Assembly: GCA_949358305.1 (NCBI GenBank)
Contig: OX442315.1
Location: forward strand, 7,590,427-7,654,426
Length of the DNA: 64,000 nucleotides
Direction of reading: 5' to 3'
Origin: Strigamia acuminata
Lineage: Eukaryota > Arthropoda > Chilopoda > Geophilomorpha > Linotaeniidae
The translations under genes were made by a program, and so were the position numbers. Below are positions 62,401-64,000 of the stretch, piece by piece. The notes beneath the pieces are model-generated. The model did not search any database. It was not told the DNA's origin and saw only the letters and a program-made list of their open reading frames with translations. Within the stretch, counting starts at the first letter, position 1; each line of letters opens with the position of its first letter.

Positions 62401-63663
62401 CGGTGCAGAAAGCAAGAGGCATTGAAGAATTAAGAGCACTTGGCAAAGTGCTATTCATGCCCAATTTCTTGTAAGTGTGACACATTCATTGATTTATTCT
62501 GACAAATATACAATAGTATGCAAGAGAAAAACAACCTTTTAAGAGAAAATCAATGGCCAGAGTTGGGGTTTTAGCCACTAGATGATTTGGGGCCCATGAA
62601 TTGTATAGGTGCTCCTTTTGTCTGAAAAATTATTGCTGTGTGCAGCCATTTTCAAAGTGTAAAAGTGTTGGACTAGTAATTATTTTGGTCAATTGGGGCC
62701 CCAGACATTATTTGATTTTGGGGCCCCAGACACTATTTGATTTTGGGGCCCCATCTGCTCCAAATGTGAAAAGAGGTTACCACTTAGGCTGAATATTCAA
62801 GTGTAAATATTTTCAATTGTGTGAGTCATGCCCATGGGTTTTGAACAGGAAATGAATCATTACTTCTCTTACATCCTGTTTGAGGGCTTTGTATAAAAAA
62901 AACAACTTTTGTGATAAAACAGCCATCACCAATCACAATACATGTATTGAACATGCCACATGAGGAAGAGTTGACCTTTGTATCTTGGGAGATATGAATA
63001 CAGACTTTGGTTCATATCCCCATGCTGTACCAATTGGGATTGCAATCCAGAGATATCAGAGGGTTTTTACTTTCTCACCCTTTGTCTAATGGGTTCTCCC
63101 AATCCTGAGAGAACAAATCTGATTTGATAAAATTCTTGTGGTATTTTTATCTCAAATATTTTTCCTCTCTTTTTTGCACAGTTGGGAGGTTCCAATTCAC
63201 CAGGAATGAACAAGAGATCAGCATATTCATTTGCATTGAAAACACCAGGTATATATAGAATTCTTTGAATTTCTCTTTGTTTGGATTTTTAGAGGGAAAT
63301 GTTAAGTGGTGCCTAGAATTGGAATTTTTTTTTCTTCAACAATTGAACTTTTTCCATGTGAGTTTGGCAGGTTGCCAAATAGTTTGCTATCAAGGATTTT
63401 ATAATTTATCTTGGAATTTTGGCAGTTGGAAGTTGCAACAGTTAAAGTTGGGGTTGAATTTCAAGTATTGGGTGTCATGATGCATTGATTTTTCAGGTTG
63501 TTTTCAAAAATAGACTGTTAAATAAGATTGTGCAAGTTTAGAGCAACAAAAATTGAAGTATTCTGTTGTTGTTTGTTTATTTATTAGCTATTAATTCTAT
63601 ACAAAGCTTGAAAAACACAAAGGAGAGATATTTTTATTATCTGGATATCAAAGCAGATGAACA
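56424..63663 (+). CDS. Unrecognised multi-exon gene, 5' part
   Basis: A leader exon ends at 56154 (CTCCAG|GTAAGG). It contains ATG codons, but none reads through exon 2. Exon 2 is 56415-56468 with ATG at 56424 (MATSKKSGGLKVKIR). Candidate next exons are 63182-63248 and 63588-63663, after a 6.7-kb intron. Phases agree throughout, and the last donor is CA|GTAAGC. The 63 residues so far (including SNSPGMNKRSAYSFALKTP and KERYFYYLDIKADEQ) match no family I know. The gene continues beyond the window. An exon hidden in the long intron is possible. Confidence 0.45.
56885..57045. repeat. 10-bp tandem repeat (ACCAAAATGT)n
   Basis: About fifteen copies of ACCAAAATGT, with occasional ACTAAAATGT variants and ATCAAAATGT variants at the ends. 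High uniformity suggests recent expansion. Confidence 0.92.
57610..58190. repeat. Compound tandem repeats, T-rich
   Basis: The first part repeats TTTTTTCAAGAAATTTTGAAA (about 21 bp). The second repeats TTTTTTATCAAATTTTCAAT (about 18-19 bp). A third drifts to ACGGAAATTTAAAAATTTTT. Each array grades into the next. Confidence 0.85.
59040..59059 (+). repeat. Homopolymer run of 20 G
   Basis: An uninterrupted G20 tract, followed closely by CCCCCC (GAACTCCCCCCTTGAAC). It can form a G-quadruplex and is unusual in such AT-rich DNA. It may also be a site of sequencing length error. Confidence 0.85.
59307..59729. mobile_element. MITE with TATACCGTAxCGCC termini
   Basis: TATACCGTATCGCC at 59307 is inverted as GGCGGTACGGTATA ending at 59729. 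The arms extend inward through CGTTTAAAC and GGGCG words (GTCCGGGCGTTTATA, CTGGGTGTTTAAACGGGGCG). It is about 423 bp and non-coding. Internal GGGGCG/GCGCTT words recur. Confidence 0.7.
60405..60932. mobile_element. MITE with TAGGTGCGTTCAATCT termini
   Basis: TAGGTGCGTTCAATCT at 60405-60420 is exactly inverted at 60917-60932. Subterminal AAGTGACTTTC words are also inverted. TA at each tip may be the target duplication. The interior carries the CACGTG tandem array. It is about 528 bp. Confidence 0.8.
60516..60706. repeat. Tandem array of CACACGTG-containing units
   Basis: Eight to nine units of about 22 bp (GTGTGCCACACGTGAATTTACC and variants). Many contain the E-box palindrome CACGTG or the close form CACGTA. 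Confidence 0.88.
61839..62158. mobile_element. Related MITE with GCGTTCAATT termini
   Basis: The left end GTGCGTTCAATTTCAAAT near 61842 is inverted as TTTGGAATTGAACGCGCCTA ending at 62158. Inner inverted words AACCGATTC and CGGATT add support. The terminus resembles that of 60405-60932. The left boundary is approximate. Confidence 0.6.
62692..62753. repeat. 25-bp tandem repeat with GGGGCCCC palindrome
   Basis: Two and a half copies of GGGGCCCCAGACATTATTTG plus ATTTT. A single related GGGGCCC sits near 62588. Confidence 0.8.
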
Positions 63664-64000
63664 GTAAGCATTGAGATAGTGAAGGAAATTTAAGTTTTTG
63701 TTTCTGGTCAAATGCATTCTGATGAATTAAAAAAATAACTTAAATTTGCCTGGAAACTTTGCATTTTTATATAAAATAATATATACCACCAAATCATCAC
63801 ACAGAACAATCGTGACTTTTGCACGTTAATCTGATCTACCCTCATCACGAATCTAATCTTAACCATTTTTTCAAGATATGCTTCTAAAAGGGGCATGTGA
63901 TCTAGCGCGACACTATCTACCGCGACATGAATGTACCGCGACTTTGGAAACTGCGACTGCGTGTATTTTGGGTTTTTCTTTTTCTAATTCCTAAGAAGGG

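Larger units (their letters stand above)
56485..63180. other. Long intron or intergenic DNA rich in repeats
   Basis: Besides the arrays and TIR elements listed separately, no gene is supported. ORFs at 57140-57499 and 59942-60172 have coding-like length but show no splice or homology support. Confidence 0.4.

Overview
This window comes from an animal nuclear genome, most likely an arthropod. The genes have GT-AG introns. The U2 snRNA resembles the insect form more than the vertebrate one as I remember them. There are AGGTT-type tandem repeats, and a large share of the DNA is transposable elements. I cannot name the species. Base composition is AT-rich, while the two Ty3/gypsy elements are clearly richer in GC.

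Layout. 1-5.8 kb: a hairpin MITE, then a complete Ty3/gypsy element (877-5764, minus strand) with matching LTRs and a 5-bp target duplication. 5.8-20 kb: a cluster of intronless leucine-rich-repeat genes (7.6, 10.1, 16.7 and 18.5 kb, plus a broken copy at 15.9 kb), with a small secreted His-rich peptide gene between them. 20.8 kb: a U2 snRNA gene. 21.2-38.4 kb: a multi-exon gene for a TRAF-type zinc-finger/coiled-coil protein. It is loaded with insertions: two fold-back MITEs and a small LTR element in introns, and an 11.8-kb gypsy element (25839-37628) inside a coding exon. 39.3-43.9 kb: two more LRR genes, the second with a frameshift. 45.5-53 kb: two conserved housekeeping genes in divergent orientation, RpS20 (4 exons, minus) and TM9SF4 (17 exons, plus), both resolved exon by exon. 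53-64 kb: mostly repeats, with the first exons of an unrecognised gene.

The 11.8-kb element is the most unusual item. It has a tRNA-Pro-like primer-binding site, a 948-aa Gag with a CCHC knuckle, and a textbook -1 slippery heptamer joining Gag to Pol. Where Env would be expected it has a large ORF that appears to be reached by splicing. That product (about 947 residues) is charged and proline-rich, has no signal peptide, and belongs to no family I recognise.

The LRR genes share a short N-terminal segment fitting the Elongin B/C box consensus (S/T-L-x3-C/S-x3-hydrophobic), followed about 15 residues later by a Cul2-box-like motif. I infer a lineage-specific expansion of ZYG11/ZER1-like substrate receptors for Cul2 ubiquitin ligases. 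All comparisons were made by eye; no alignment or database search was run.
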